DNA of 44,557 nt from CAZQHK01 sp964593455. Its GTDB lineage: Bacteria; Muiribacteriota; CAYSPT01. The translations under genes and the position numbers were made by a program. The notes beneath the pieces are model-generated. The model was given only the letters and a program-made list of their open reading frames with translations, was not told the origin of the DNA and made no database searches. This document shows positions 32,628-42,600 of this stretch, one piece after another (positions within the stretch are counted from its first letter, which is position 1; the number at the start of each line of letters is the position of its first letter). The stretch spans positions 1-44,557 of the forward strand of contig CAZQHK010000034.1 in NCBI GenBank assembly GCA_964593455.1, in the 5' to 3' direction.

Positions 32628-34103
32628 ATGTCTCCAGACCACATAAAAGAAAAAAAGCTTTCGATAAATTCCGTTATCCACGAACGAGAGAAACTCCTGT
32701 ACGCCATCTGCAGCCAGACCACGGACGGTATTCTGGTGGTGGATCTCGAGACCAGGCGAATTTGTCTGGCCAACATAGCGATGTGTATGATGATCGGCTA
32801 CGAACCGGACGAGATGATGACTTTGAGTGTGGATGATATCCTCGGTTCCGAAATCGGTGAACAAAGTTTCGACGGGATCTATCGCCTGGCCCGCCGGGAA
32901 ATTCCCATGGTCCGAGACATCCCGCTGCTTAAAAAAGGCGGCAGTATTTTGCACACTGATATCGCCGCCGCCCCGGTAGAGGTAACGCACCGGCGGTATA
33001 TGATCGGCATCGTCCGGGACGTGACCGATATTCACCTGGTCAGACGGTCCCTGGAAATGATATACAAGTTTTTGGACATGGCCAATCGTCATTCCCAGTT
33101 GTCATCATTGTTCGATGAGTTTATGGATGAGATTGCGTCGGTGACCGGCTGCGAGGCAGTGGGAATCCGGATTTTGAAAAACGACGGTTCAATTTCCTAT
33201 CAGGCCTGCCAGGGCTTCACCCGGGAGTTCCACGAGCTTGAAAATTCCCTCTCCATAGAGGTAGATATGTGCATGTGCCTGAACGTGATCACCGGTAATG
33301 TCGATCCCTTGCTCTCGTTCTATTCGGACGGAGGCTCGTTCTTTACGAACCACATGAGCCTGTTTATGAAAAGTGTTTCCGAGGATGAAAAGGGTCCGGT
33401 CCGGGGTATCTGCCATAAATTTGGCTACCAGTCGGTAGCGCTCATACCGATCAAAGTAGAAACACGGATTATAGGCCTGCTCCACCTGGCCGACCGACGC
33501 CGGGACATGGTGCCTTTCGGGCTGGTGGAAGCCCTGGAGAAGGTGGGCCTGCAATTGGGGGATGCCATCCAGCGGATCAGGGCGGAAGAAGAGCTTTTGA
33601 AATCCCACGCCACCCTGGAGCATCAGGTGGAGGAGAGGACCCGGGAACTGAAGCAGAGCAATGAGCAGCTCGAACAAAAAGCCGTTGCCCTACGCGAAGT
33701 CATCAGCCAGGTAGAGGTAGAGAAAAGCAAGATCAAAGATGACGTGGCCGCCAATGTCTCGCAGGTGTTGTTCCCCTTGCTGAACCGCCTGGAAGCGGAC
33801 GCCGGTGGGCCCGGTCACGGACTCGACCCCGAGGCGCTCAAGACTTACCTGAAAGTGCTCCGCCACCACCTGGAAGGGCTGGTCACCGCCTTCGGCCGGA
33901 AGATCACCGAAAAGGAGCTTCAGCTGTCGCCTCGTGAGGTGGAAATTTGCTCACTGATCAGGAGTGGTCTCGACAGCAAAGAGATCTCCTATCTTTTGAG
34001 TATCTCCCGGCAGACGGTCTTCAAGCACCGGGACCGCATCCGGCGCAAACTGAAGCTGAACAAGTCCGGCCTTAACCTGGGCACCTACCTGCAATCGCTG
34101 TAA
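32628..34103 (+). CDS. PAS-GAF-coiled coil-LuxR-type regulator
   Basis: 491 aa, cytoplasmic. The PAS domain (about 20-140) contains 'TDGILVVDLETRRICLANIA'. A GAF-like domain (about 145-320) contains 'CEAVGIRILKNDGSISY' and 'SVALIPIKVETRIIGLLHLA'. A coiled coil follows (about 325-375, 'LEHQVEERTRELKQSNEQLE'), then a linker. The C-terminal LuxR/NarL-type helix-turn-helix (about 425-490) has 'LSPREVEICSLIRSGLDSKE' and 'SRQTVFKHRDRIRRKL'. The combination predicts a small-ligand or redox-sensing transcription regulator without a receiver domain. Ligand and targets are unknown. A strong GGGAGGAG site precedes the ATG, 16 bp after cysQ, so it is the last gene of the operon. It is convergent with the cyclase, 10 bp away. 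Confidence 0.9.
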   Translation: MSPDHIKEKKLSINSVIHEREKLLYAICSQTTDGILVVDLETRRICLANIAMCMMIGYEPDEMMTLSVDDILGSEIGEQSFDGIYRLARREIPMVRDIPLLKKGGSILHTDIAAAPVEVTHRRYMIGIVRDVTDIHLVRRSLEMIYKFLDMANRHSQLSSLFDEFMDEIASVTGCEAVGIRILKNDGSISYQACQGFTREFHELENSLSIEVDMCMCLNVITGNVDPLLSFYSDGGSFFTNHMSLFMKSVSEDEKGPVRGICHKFGYQSVALIPIKVETRIIGLLHLADRRRDMVPFGLVEALEKVGLQLGDAIQRIRAEEELLKSHATLEHQVEERTRELKQSNEQLEQKAVALREVISQVEVEKSKIKDDVAANVSQVLFPLLNRLEADAGGPGHGLDPEALKTYLKVLRHHLEGLVTAFGRKITEKELQLSPREVEICSLIRSGLDSKEISYLLSISRQTVFKHRDRIRRKLKLNKSGLNLGTYLQSL

Positions 34104-34113
34104 GTGATCCGGG

Positions 34114-35778
34114 CTAATAACTCACTTCGTAGATCGGGACCGGTTCGTCTTTGCCTTTGACTTTTTGCGGTTGGAGTTCTTTGCAGGGGATCTCGTCTTC
34201 GTCCAAAAAATCGAACACGTCCCGGGTGATGAAAATCTGTTCTTCCTTGGCCAGTCCTTCCACCCGGGAAGCCATGTTGACCGGGTCACCGTAGACGTCT
34301 CCTTCTTTCTCCAACACCGTGCCGCAGTTGATCCCAATCCTGATCTGTATTTTTCGGCTGGGATCGATCACGTGCAGATTGCGCGACAGGAGTTTTCGCT
34401 GTACCGCCACGGCTGACTTGACGGCATTGACAGGATTCTCGAAAACAGCCATGACGGCGTCACCGATCTTCTTGACTATTCTTCCCAGGTGTTCTTCGAG
34501 CACGGGGATGATCAGGTCGTCATGTTCCTGCATCATCTCCATCATCTCAACCATCTCGAGTTCTGCTGATTTCCGGGTAAAATCCTTCAGGTCGGTGAAC
34601 ATGATGGTCAGGTGACGGCCATAACGTTCCATGATCTTCTGGTCGAGTTCTTCGGCATCTTCCTGGGACATTCGTTTGTGCAGCATGGTGGCCAGATCGT
34701 CGCCGGAGACCTCTTCCATGATTCGTTTGACCTCGAGCTCTTTCTGCCGGATACTGAAACTGAGCGCTTTCAGCAGTTTGCATTTGTGCTTAAGCGAGTC
34801 TTCGGTAAGGTTTTTAGTAATGAATTGCTTATTAATCGCTTCACCGGTTTTCAAATAGAATTTCTTGAGATCGTTTTGCCGTTGAGAAAGTTCGGTTTTA
34901 AGCCGTTCGGTTTCTATAAAACCACCGGTTTTTCTGGCGATGGACGAGAAAAACTCGGTTTGGGAATTATCCGGTGCACCATCTTGCGCCACAGTGCCGC
35001 CCAGTTGTTTTCGCAAACGTTCTACTTCTTGCTTCAGTAATTCTATCTCCCGGACCTGGATATCCGGAAAAATATTCGCCGGATCAACGAGTTCGAAAGC
35101 CAGTCGCCCGATTTCCACCAGTTTTTCTTCCATGTCGTTTTGCAGTCGCCTGAGTTCTGACTTCAGTCCCTCGGATGAAATAAGTTTCTTGGCTTTCCCG
35201 GCAGCGGTTTTGATGAACCCCACCGTGTCATTGAAAACGGTTTTTAAATCGTCCCCGGACAAGGCTGTCTTTTCTCCTTCTTTTTGCGGGGCATTTTTAG
35301 TCAGGAGCAGGACGCGTTCACAGAGCCCTTTGATCTCGGGCGGAATATCCATGGTTTTTTCTTTTCCGGCCTGCGCGAACAGAAATCCCACGGAGGTCAG
35401 GAGTTTGTTCTCTTTTCGCCGCAAGGCGGTTATCCTGGTAGTGGAGGCGATCTTGGAACTGATAGACGAGATTTGGGAGGAAGCACTGCTGATAAATCTT
35501 TTCCACCGGCCGCTTCCCGTCCCGGATTTTTTCTCCGGTTCCGCCGGCCCATCAGAGGCTCCTTCTGCGGCTATTTCTCTGGAAACGGTCTCGATCTGTT
35601 TTCTTATCTCCCCTAGTTCGGTCAGGGAATTGACCAGTCCTTCTCCGGCCGAAAAGAGGTCCGCTCTGCGCGCGAAAGCGATCTCGCCCAGGTGCTGGAT
35701 GACCGTGTCTAGCGGAAAATCCGATACTTCCTCGGCTTTTCTCAGTTCTTCGTCCGAGAAGTTGAGAATTATCACCAT
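34114..35778 (-). CDS. Class III adenylate/guanylate cyclase
   Basis: 554 aa. The C-terminal catalytic domain (about 388-550) makes cyclic nucleotide from ATP or GTP. Metal-binding Asp396 is in 'IMFTDLKDFT' and Asp440 in 'KKIGDAVMAVF'; 'GDVYGDPVNMASRVEG' and the Asn/Arg transition-state pair are present. The first acidic motif is followed by Lys, as in adenylate-specific forms, so ATP is favoured but not proven. The N-terminal 380 residues hold no membrane helix; they are charged and mostly coiled coil ('LKTELSQRQNDLKKFYLKTG', 'LEVKRIMEEVSGDDL'), so the sensor is unrecognised. The ATG has AAGGTGAT just upstream. It lies 9 bp after mscS in one operon, which suggests cAMP signalling linked to membrane tension or osmotic state (inference). 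Confidence 0.92.
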   Translation of the reverse strand: MVIILNFSDEELRKAEEVSDFPLDTVIQHLGEIAFARRADLFSAGEGLVNSLTELGEIRKQIETVSREIAAEGASDGPAEPEKKSGTGSGRWKRFISSASSQISSISSKIASTTRITALRRKENKLLTSVGFLFAQAGKEKTMDIPPEIKGLCERVLLLTKNAPQKEGEKTALSGDDLKTVFNDTVGFIKTAAGKAKKLISSEGLKSELRRLQNDMEEKLVEIGRLAFELVDPANIFPDIQVREIELLKQEVERLRKQLGGTVAQDGAPDNSQTEFFSSIARKTGGFIETERLKTELSQRQNDLKKFYLKTGEAINKQFITKNLTEDSLKHKCKLLKALSFSIRQKELEVKRIMEEVSGDDLATMLHKRMSQEDAEELDQKIMERYGRHLTIMFTDLKDFTRKSAELEMVEMMEMMQEHDDLIIPVLEEHLGRIVKKIGDAVMAVFENPVNAVKSAVAVQRKLLSRNLHVIDPSRKIQIRIGINCGTVLEKEGDVYGDPVNMASRVEGLAKEEQIFITRDVFDFLDEDEIPCKELQPQKVKGKDEPVPIYEVSY

Positions 35779-35787
35779 GAGATCACC

Positions 35788-36708
35788 TTATTTCTTCTTC
35801 TGCTTGGTTTTGGAAGTGCTCTTTTTACTTTTCAATGTGTCAGAGGGGAAATGGACAACACGCTGGGGGAAAGGAATGACAATACCTTCCCGGTCAAAAG
35901 CTTCTTTGATCCGTTTCCGGTATTCACGTCCCACCGCCCACTGTTCCATCGGCCGGGTCTTGATCAATATCTTGATGATGATAGCTGAAGCATCGAACCG
36001 CTCGACACCGAGCACTTCCGGTGTCTCGATGATTTTTCCCCTGAATCCCTCGTCTTGAGCCAGTTCCTTGCCCGTGTCCGACAGCACCTGGAACACCCTG
36101 TCCAGGTTTTCCTTGAAAGCCACCCCGATTTCGACCACTGCGCGGGACCACCCGAAAGTCATGTTGCTGACCATTTTGATCTCACCGTTGGGAATGACAT
36201 GGAGAATACCGGCCAGGTCCCTGAGCACCGTAGTCCTCAAATTGACGTTTTCAACAACTCCGGACATGTCCCCTATCTTAACCACGTCACCAACACGGTA
36301 CTGGTTTTCGAGCAGGATGAAGAATCCGCTGAAAAAATCTTTCACGATATTCTGGGCTCCGAACCCGATAGCCAGACCCACCACTCCGGCACCGGCTAAA
36401 AGCGGGGCGATATCGAGCCCCAACTCTTGCAGCACCATGAACAGAGCGGTGACTACAATGACCACCCGGCAGGCAAATACAGAAATGTGGATGAGCGTGT
36501 CGGCGCGTTTTTTCCGCTCTTTTTGCGAAGTGCGCTCATCTGAGCGCTGATCGTTGTATTCAGACACTTTTTTACCTAAAAACCGGGCCAGCCTCAAGGC
36601 TATCAACATGCAGATCAGGATGAAGATAATCTTGATTCCGTGCGTGATAACCGCGTTTTTACAAGTGGTCCAGAAATCTATCAGTGTCGCCCAGGTTTTA
36701 GACAGCAT
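35788..36708 (-). CDS. MscS-family mechanosensitive channel
   Basis: 306 aa from the ATG at 36708, which has GGGAGGAA upstream and is downstream of the predicted transcription start (about 36758); a longer frame to 36762 would begin at or before that start. Three hydrophobic helices (about 22-45, 72-95 and 98-125) end in the pore-lining helix 'LAGAGVVGLAIGFGAQNIV', followed by 'KDFFSGFFILLENQYRVGD', the MscS hallmark. The beta and mixed C-terminal domains of the vestibule follow, with a Lys-rich tail. It releases solutes on hypo-osmotic shock. Length is close to E. coli MscS (286). The cyclase follows 9 bp later. Confidence 0.93.
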   Translation of the reverse strand: MLSKTWATLIDFWTTCKNAVITHGIKIIFILICMLIALRLARFLGKKVSEYNDQRSDERTSQKERKKRADTLIHISVFACRVVIVVTALFMVLQELGLDIAPLLAGAGVVGLAIGFGAQNIVKDFFSGFFILLENQYRVGDVVKIGDMSGVVENVNLRTTVLRDLAGILHVIPNGEIKMVSNMTFGWSRAVVEIGVAFKENLDRVFQVLSDTGKELAQDEGFRGKIIETPEVLGVERFDASAIIIKILIKTRPMEQWAVGREYRKRIKEAFDREGIVIPFPQRVVHFPSDTLKSKKSTSKTKQKKK

Positions 36709-36764
36709 ACAGTAGTTCCTCCCGTGTTCAAACCGACGTTTGGAAAACCAATTTTCCGGCAATA

Positions 36765-36794
36765 ATTATAGATCAAGACTCGTAACCAGGTCAA
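36765..36794 (-). promoter_or_regulatory. Consensus promoter for mscS-cyclase operon
   Basis: On the minus strand TTGACC (36794-36789) and a perfect TATAAT (36770-36765) are 18 bp apart. The start near 36758 fixes the mscS start at 36708 (leader about 50 nt). On the plus strand a TATAAT at 36816-36821 could serve the next gene, but its -35 is poor. Confidence 0.65.
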
Positions 36795-36862
36795 ACTATC
36801 TTAAAGATGGCGAGATATAATCTTTACTTCCTTTCATTACGTAGTGTGATATAAAGGGTAGC

Positions 36863-39511
36863 GTGTCGTTGGCTGGAAGGTGGAACAATTTTATGAAAGC
36901 CGGAACCCGGGCGGGTCTGTTCACACTGCTGGCGCTGGTAGCTATATCGCTGGTCTCGGCGGTGGCCCTTACCTGGCCGGTCACACTCACTATTGACACC
37001 GCGGTCATGGTCGACGACGAAATCCCGCTGGCCGACTTGCTGCTACCCACCTGGATGTCGTGGTACTATTCGAGTCGGTTGCCGGATTTACTCCTAAAAC
37101 CGTCCCTGTTTTTCCGCACAGATCTCCTCAACTATCCCGCCGGCTATGATCTGTGGCATAATGTTCCCCACCAATTCCTGAGTATCCCCGAAGCGCTGCT
37201 CACTTACGTTTGCGGATATCCGGCGGGAATAAGTCTGTTCCAGATTCTGACGCTGGCGGCCAATATGGCCTGTATGGCGTGGGTGGTCTACCTGCTCACT
37301 GGACGGATTTTTCTGGGGGCGGTGTTGGGAATTCTCTACGGCGCCTCGCCGATTTTTTTACGTGAGGTAATGGCGCTTCGGACCGAGCAGACTATCGGAT
37401 TTTGTGCTCCTCTGGCGGCCTACTGCCTGGTGGTTTACCGCCGTGACAGAAGCAAACGGTCCCAGTGGTTATTGGGTGCCGCTCTGGCTTTAACTGCTGT
37501 CACCTATGTCTTCTACGGACTGTTCTGCCTGGTGCTGGTGGGCCTGGCGCTGGTGTTCGATCTTGTCAACCGCCGGAAGCAAACGGCCGCGGTTATCCGT
37601 GAATATGGACGGATAATTGCCGCCTTCATCCTTCTGTCGCTGCCGTTTACCCTGCCGTACATGGTGAGTTTATCTCGTGGAAAAGTAGTTCAGGGGGTGA
37701 GTTTCGGGTCTTTCTTGATGGCGGAGCAGAAACCCGAACGGGCGGCCGAAGAACACGGAGCGTTCGATGAAGGCGGAGTTCCCGGTACAGGTTTTTCGCC
37801 GGGTGTCATGGATGCTGATGGAGTTACCGTTACGGGACCTGAAAATACAAATAACCGGGGTTACGCGCCACTGAAAACACTGTTCGATTCAAAAAAGATA
37901 CTGGCGGTATCATCAGTGTTTCTCATCGCTTTGTTGGTAGCCGCGTGGCGTCGCGGTACGTGGTTCTGGCCCACGGCCGCCCTGGTGTTCTGGGTGTTTG
38001 CCCTGGGGCCGGAAATTAGTTTCGGGTCTGCCGGGACTGCCGGGCCGCTTCCCGGAGCTCTTTTAAACCGGCTGCCGTTGTTTTCCCGTCTGTTGGTACC
38101 CTTACGGTACCTGGTTTTTTTCAACCTTTGTTTTGCGGTTGGCACGGCTTTGATGGCGGGAAGAATATCGCCACCAGCAGCCGACCCTTTGCCACCGTCG
38201 CGTCGTCTCATATTGAGATGGCGCTCGGCCGGTATCATGGCGGCGGTTTTCTTGCTCGTGCTTACCCGGTGGCAGGTCTCCCTGAGAGTGGTCCGGGTTC
38301 CGGAGACCTCACCGGTGCTCTCCTATCTGGCTCAGCAGCCCGGCGGAGCGGTAATAGATCTCCCTCTGTCTTCGGGAGAGCTGGGAGATCACGCTACCTG
38401 GCACCAGACGATGCATGGACATCCTGTTCTGGCGGTACCGGATTCCCGGGTGTCGGTGACTGAGTATACGGGAATAGATCAGCAGTTTAAGGACAATTCG
38501 GTTCTCTCTCTTCTCTCTCGCGTAGGAGGAAAGTTACCCGGTAAAACCGGGTACCGGGAGGAAGATATGATAGCTTTGCGGAGGGCCGGGTTCCGGTATG
38601 TGCTGCTCCACACGGCACTCCTGGAATCGGTATTCAGGGGCGCCGGAGCGTCGGACCGGGTTCTTGGCGATAAACTCTTGTTCGGGAAACCTCCCGAAAC
38701 AACCTGGGGCCGACGGCTGTTAGCCAAAATAGAGACTGATTTAATAGACATATGCGGCGCCTCGGTAGCGATAGATTCCAGGTTCGTTCTGTTCGAACTG
38801 CCTCCGGCGCCGAGCCTGGGCTCCATGGTGCCGGTGCCTGCCGGCTGGTTCATCATGGGCGCCGATCCCGAGGAAGGCGAAGTTGGCCGGATAGATGAGC
38901 AGCCGGCACACCGGGTTTATCTTGATGCGTATTACATCGATGTCTACGAAGTCACCAACCTGGAATACAGTAAGTTTGTAGCCGCCACCGGTCATCGGGC
39001 GCCATTCTGGTGGGATGGCCGTGATGTTCCCGAAGGCCAGGGACGCCACCCGGTAAACGCGGTGAGCTGGGCGGACGCTGCCGCTTATGCAACGTGGGTC
39101 GGGAAACGGTTGCCGACCGAAGCGGAGTGGGAGAAAGCCGCACGTGGTACCGATGGAAGAAAATACCCGTGGGGGAACATCTTCAGCATGAGCCGGGGAA
39201 ATTGCCAGTCCAAATATACGCAGCCGGTGGGAAATTTCCCTTCGGGAATAAGTCCTTACGGTTGTTATGACATGACCGGCAACGTGTGGGAACTGGTAAG
39301 CGATTGGTACCGGACTGATTATTACCGGAGAGCTCCCGAGAAGAATCCGAAGGGCCCTCTTTTCGGGTCTCACCACGTTCTCAAAGGGGGGTCCTTTCAT
39401 ACCGAGTTCGCCGTCCACTTCATTATGCGAAGCGCTACCCGGTACGGCAAAAAAGTGCATCCCGAAGAGAACCCCGCTTTCGGATTCCGTTGCGCTAAAG
39501 ATGTTGACTAG
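36863..39511 (+). CDS. GT-C-like membrane protein fused to an FGE-fold domain
   Basis: 882 aa from the GTG at 36863 (ATG at 36893 is an equal alternative; both have weak ribosome-binding sites). Residues 10-560 are about ten to twelve hydrophobic helices with an acidic first loop ('DLLLPTWMSWYYSSRL'). An extracytoplasmic domain follows with 'GAVIDLPLSSGELGD', 'HQTMHGHPVL' and 'GFRYVLLHT', the same plan as the protein at 9820-11589. From residue 655 a formylglycine-generating-enzyme (FGE-sulfatase) domain follows: 'MVPVPAGWFIMGADPEEGE', 'LPTEAEWEKAARG', 'MTGNVWELVSDWY', 'GGSFHTEFAVH' and 'NPAFGFRCAKD'. FGE's paired redox cysteines between the GGS and the GFRC are absent, so activity as a sulfatase activator is unlikely. 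It may bind a ligand or be structural. Fusion of these two modules is unusual. Confidence 0.9.
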   Translation: MSLAGRWNNFMKAGTRAGLFTLLALVAISLVSAVALTWPVTLTIDTAVMVDDEIPLADLLLPTWMSWYYSSRLPDLLLKPSLFFRTDLLNYPAGYDLWHNVPHQFLSIPEALLTYVCGYPAGISLFQILTLAANMACMAWVVYLLTGRIFLGAVLGILYGASPIFLREVMALRTEQTIGFCAPLAAYCLVVYRRDRSKRSQWLLGAALALTAVTYVFYGLFCLVLVGLALVFDLVNRRKQTAAVIREYGRIIAAFILLSLPFTLPYMVSLSRGKVVQGVSFGSFLMAEQKPERAAEEHGAFDEGGVPGTGFSPGVMDADGVTVTGPENTNNRGYAPLKTLFDSKKILAVSSVFLIALLVAAWRRGTWFWPTAALVFWVFALGPEISFGSAGTAGPLPGALLNRLPLFSRLLVPLRYLVFFNLCFAVGTALMAGRISPPAADPLPPSRRLILRWRSAGIMAAVFLLVLTRWQVSLRVVRVPETSPVLSYLAQQPGGAVIDLPLSSGELGDHATWHQTMHGHPVLAVPDSRVSVTEYTGIDQQFKDNSVLSLLSRVGGKLPGKTGYREEDMIALRRAGFRYVLLHTALLESVFRGAGASDRVLGDKLLFGKPPETTWGRRLLAKIETDLIDICGASVAIDSRFVLFELPPAPSLGSMVPVPAGWFIMGADPEEGEVGRIDEQPAHRVYLDAYYIDVYEVTNLEYSKFVAATGHRAPFWWDGRDVPEGQGRHPVNAVSWADAAAYATWVGKRLPTEAEWEKAARGTDGRKYPWGNIFSMSRGNCQSKYTQPVGNFPSGISPYGCYDMTGNVWELVSDWYRTDYYRRAPEKNPKGPLFGSHHVLKGGSFHTEFAVHFIMRSATRYGKKVHPEENPAFGFRCAKDVD

Positions 39512-39546
39512 CTTGGAAAAATCATCATGATGCCCATTTTCACAAC

Positions 39547-39576
39547 TTGACATAGGTTATGTTCTATAGCTAAAAT
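39547..39576 (+). promoter_or_regulatory. Consensus promoter for the large secreted protein
   Basis: A perfect TTGACA (39547-39552) and TAAAAT (39571-39576) are 18 bp apart. The predicted start near 39583 gives a leader of about 82 nt with a hairpin near the ribosome-binding site. Confidence 0.6.
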
Positions 39577-39632
39577 TTAAGATAAGGAGTGCAGCCTGGT
39601 ATAACTGTGCCCGAAATATGCAGGTTTACATC

Positions 39633-39654
39633 GTCTCTCCACTTTGAGAGGAGA
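39633..39654 (+). promoter_or_regulatory. Possible leader hairpin at the ribosome-binding site
   Basis: CTCTC (39635-39639) can pair with GAGAG (39646-39650), with a 6-nt loop; the GAGAGGAG ribosome-binding site (39646-39653) is inside the stem. This could limit initiation of the 1612-aa product. Stability is modest (five pairs), so the effect is uncertain. Confidence 0.3.
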
Positions 39655-39664
39655 TCGAGTAATC

Positions 39665-42600
39665 ATGAAAACACCAAACAATTTTATCGTTTTCGCCGTG
39701 CGGAAATCGTGCGTGTTGGCGTTATTGATTGTGGCTATTTATTTAAGCCCGTTGCCGGGCCTCTGGTCAGCAGGGGCTCCTTCACTGGGAATCGGTGAAA
39801 ACGGAGAGATCTATGTATTGATAAGCGGCGGTGAGGCCGGGGGCGTCCACGCCCTGAACAATCTTACTGCCGGCAGCAACGGAATCGGTGTCCCGGAGAT
39901 CCTGTTCAATCCCACCAATAAAATCAACACGACCATTCGCGGTTTGAAGGTCGATTCGGCCCGCAATATTTTCTTCTTCAAAGTGGAAGCCGATCCTTCT
40001 TTTAAGTTAATTCCCGGAAACATCCGGGTCAGGATAAACAGCACTTCGTATACACGGGGAGCGCATCACACCACTCACAACTGGCATGGCTTCAACCACA
40101 TGAACCACTACGGGCATTACAACCCCACCAGCCACAAATGGTCACAGAAGTGCGGTAAACCGGGCTGGGGGGATTATGCCGTTTACGGGAACTTGACCGG
40201 GGCTTCCATGCCGGTAGGGTATATTCCTTCCGGCTACAGCGCCACCGACAAGAACAAACCGAACTGCACCAGCAACTGGTACTGGGCGCCCAACAAAGTG
40301 GCCTATCACAGTCATGTTCGGTCCCGGACCGATGGCCGGTACGGCCGGCAGGTCAGAATCGATAAGGAAGACAGCAGCGCCAGCACGGGCAGTTCCTATT
40401 ATATTTTTGCCGAGAAACAGTTCCACAAGCTGACCGAATACTTTCTCATGGAATGGCTTGATGTTCCGGTTCTCAGAGTACAGAACTACGCTAATCAGGA
40501 TATCCTTCTCGGGAGCGGCAACCGGGTGGCGAACACGGAGGAACTGAATATCGAACGCCGGCATGTCAACGGCTGCCACGACGGTTGTACCGGCGGCAAC
40601 AACACCTCCAGCGTCTCGTCCACGCCATGGATCTCCGAGGTGGTTGTCTCCACCAAAGGCGGTGATGTGCAGAGCAAAGACGTTTACCTCTACAAACGGC
40701 AGATCGGTGAAGACAACGGGATTATTCTGCGCAACGACGGTAAAGGTTCCATCAAGTCGGACTCGATTATCGGGTATGCCGCCGACAAATCAACCAACTA
40801 TTTGGCGGTCTCTTCCCGGGACGACAGTAACGACTGGGTCTACCTCCTGGGAGATCGGATCATCAAGGAGTGGCTGAGTGATTTCGGAATGCCTACTTCC
40901 GGTCTGAGCATCGACGAGGTGGTGGTCTCCGACCAGTGGTGGCAGGACGGCGGTATCGTATTCGCGCTCGACCGGAAGAGCAAAGAGGTTTTCAAGTTCC
41001 GGCGGGATGAGAGTAATCAGGACCACGGCCGTCCCGAGAAGATCAACGTGCCGGCCAATACCGACTCCATCGGTAGTGACGGTTACGGCAACCTTTATTA
41101 CGCCATACCCCGTTTCGATCCTCCGGACACCGCGAGTTTCATCCCCGCCTACCAGCAAAACGGAGGGCACATCAAGAGCATCTCCTGGTCGACATATTCG
41201 GATAAACCTCCTCTGGTAGTTGGGGTCGGGATGGCCACTTTTCAGCAGAAGGTTACCAAGACCGTGTACCGGTACGGATATGTGAGCCGGGAAGAATCCG
41301 AGGTGGCTCCCATTGTCATCGGCTACAACACCTACACGCGGACGGTGATGGTGGACAACATGAGTCCGGGAGAAAACCCGGACAATCTACCGGCCAAGTG
41401 GAAATGGAGTGGAGCCTACGAGCTTCAGAGCAAGGTTGACGAGACCGTCAGAACGGAGATTACGGCGGTCAATTACGCTACCCCGCCCCAGGTGACCGGT
41501 TTCCAACCGGCCCACCTGGATATCGACGGTCCCTATTTCTCCGACCCCATCGAAGGTATGATCATCCCGTTTGAAAAAGTCGGATGGACCGGGTACGAGG
41601 AAGGCGAGACCTACATATTCGGTGTGGAGAATCGGGCCATCCCCGACCTTAACATCAACGACGACCGGTATGCAGACCGGGCCATCAACATCAACTCCGG
41701 GGAGGGAGACACGGCGGATGGTTTGAAGAACGAAAGCCTCTGGCACTGTCTGGAGATGTCGGTGGATAACGATGAAAACGGGCAGGTGAACGGAGCGCTG
41801 GACAATTATAACCATAAGCTGGGCGCCGGCGGCAACCAGCTGACGGACTGGAAAGGAGGCTTTCCCGGCACCGTTGATTTTACCACGCTTCGGTACCGCT
41901 GGACGTTGTATCAGTACGAGAACCGTTACGGGATGGATGTAACCAAGCTTGACCGGAATAAAGACGGAAAACCGGACGGTCCCCGGGCCATTTATGATCA
42001 GACCGGAGATGCCTCGAAAAGTTTCGGCTGGAAAAAGTTTTCCTACTTTCCCATGCGGCCTTCCGGCGGCAAATACGAGCTCAGGCTCGAAGCCAAGTAC
42101 CACTGGTTCGACTACGACAAGCTGCCACGGGGGTCGCTCGCGAGCGCCCGCTGGTCGGTGCCCGGAGTATACGTTCCACCCAAGACGCCGGGCAAAGACA
42201 ACTCCGAACGAGGTAAATCGTCAGACGACGGGGTCATGGTCCGGTACCAGTTCTACGTCAAACCCGGGGAGCAGTTACCGCCTCAGAATCCCGGCAAGAT
42301 CGTGTGCCGCCGGATATCTCCTCTCGACGGGGAGAGCCCCGCACCCCCCGACACACCGCGACTGGTTGGAAACCGCTGGATTATTGACGAGGACAGGGAA
42401 GTCCTCTGGGAACTGACTGCGAAAGATGCCAGCGATAAGCGGATCGATATCATGCTCCAGGATAGCCCGCCATTGCCCGCCGGTATCGATCCCAACCGCA
42501 TTCAGGATCTCAAATGGGCGGACCCCGTCAACCTTGAGATCACTATCACCTTGCAGTATCCGAAAGAACCGGCCAACCATCCCCGGGCAGGTGAGCAGGC

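Noticed and set aside
34940..36058. 372-codon plus-strand frame across cyclase and mscS
   Set aside because: It is antisense to two clear genes, with low-complexity Ser-rich translation.
39589..39798. GTG frame of 69 codons with AAGGA upstream
   Set aside because: It starts within a few bases of the predicted transcription start and overlaps the signal peptide of the large secreted protein.
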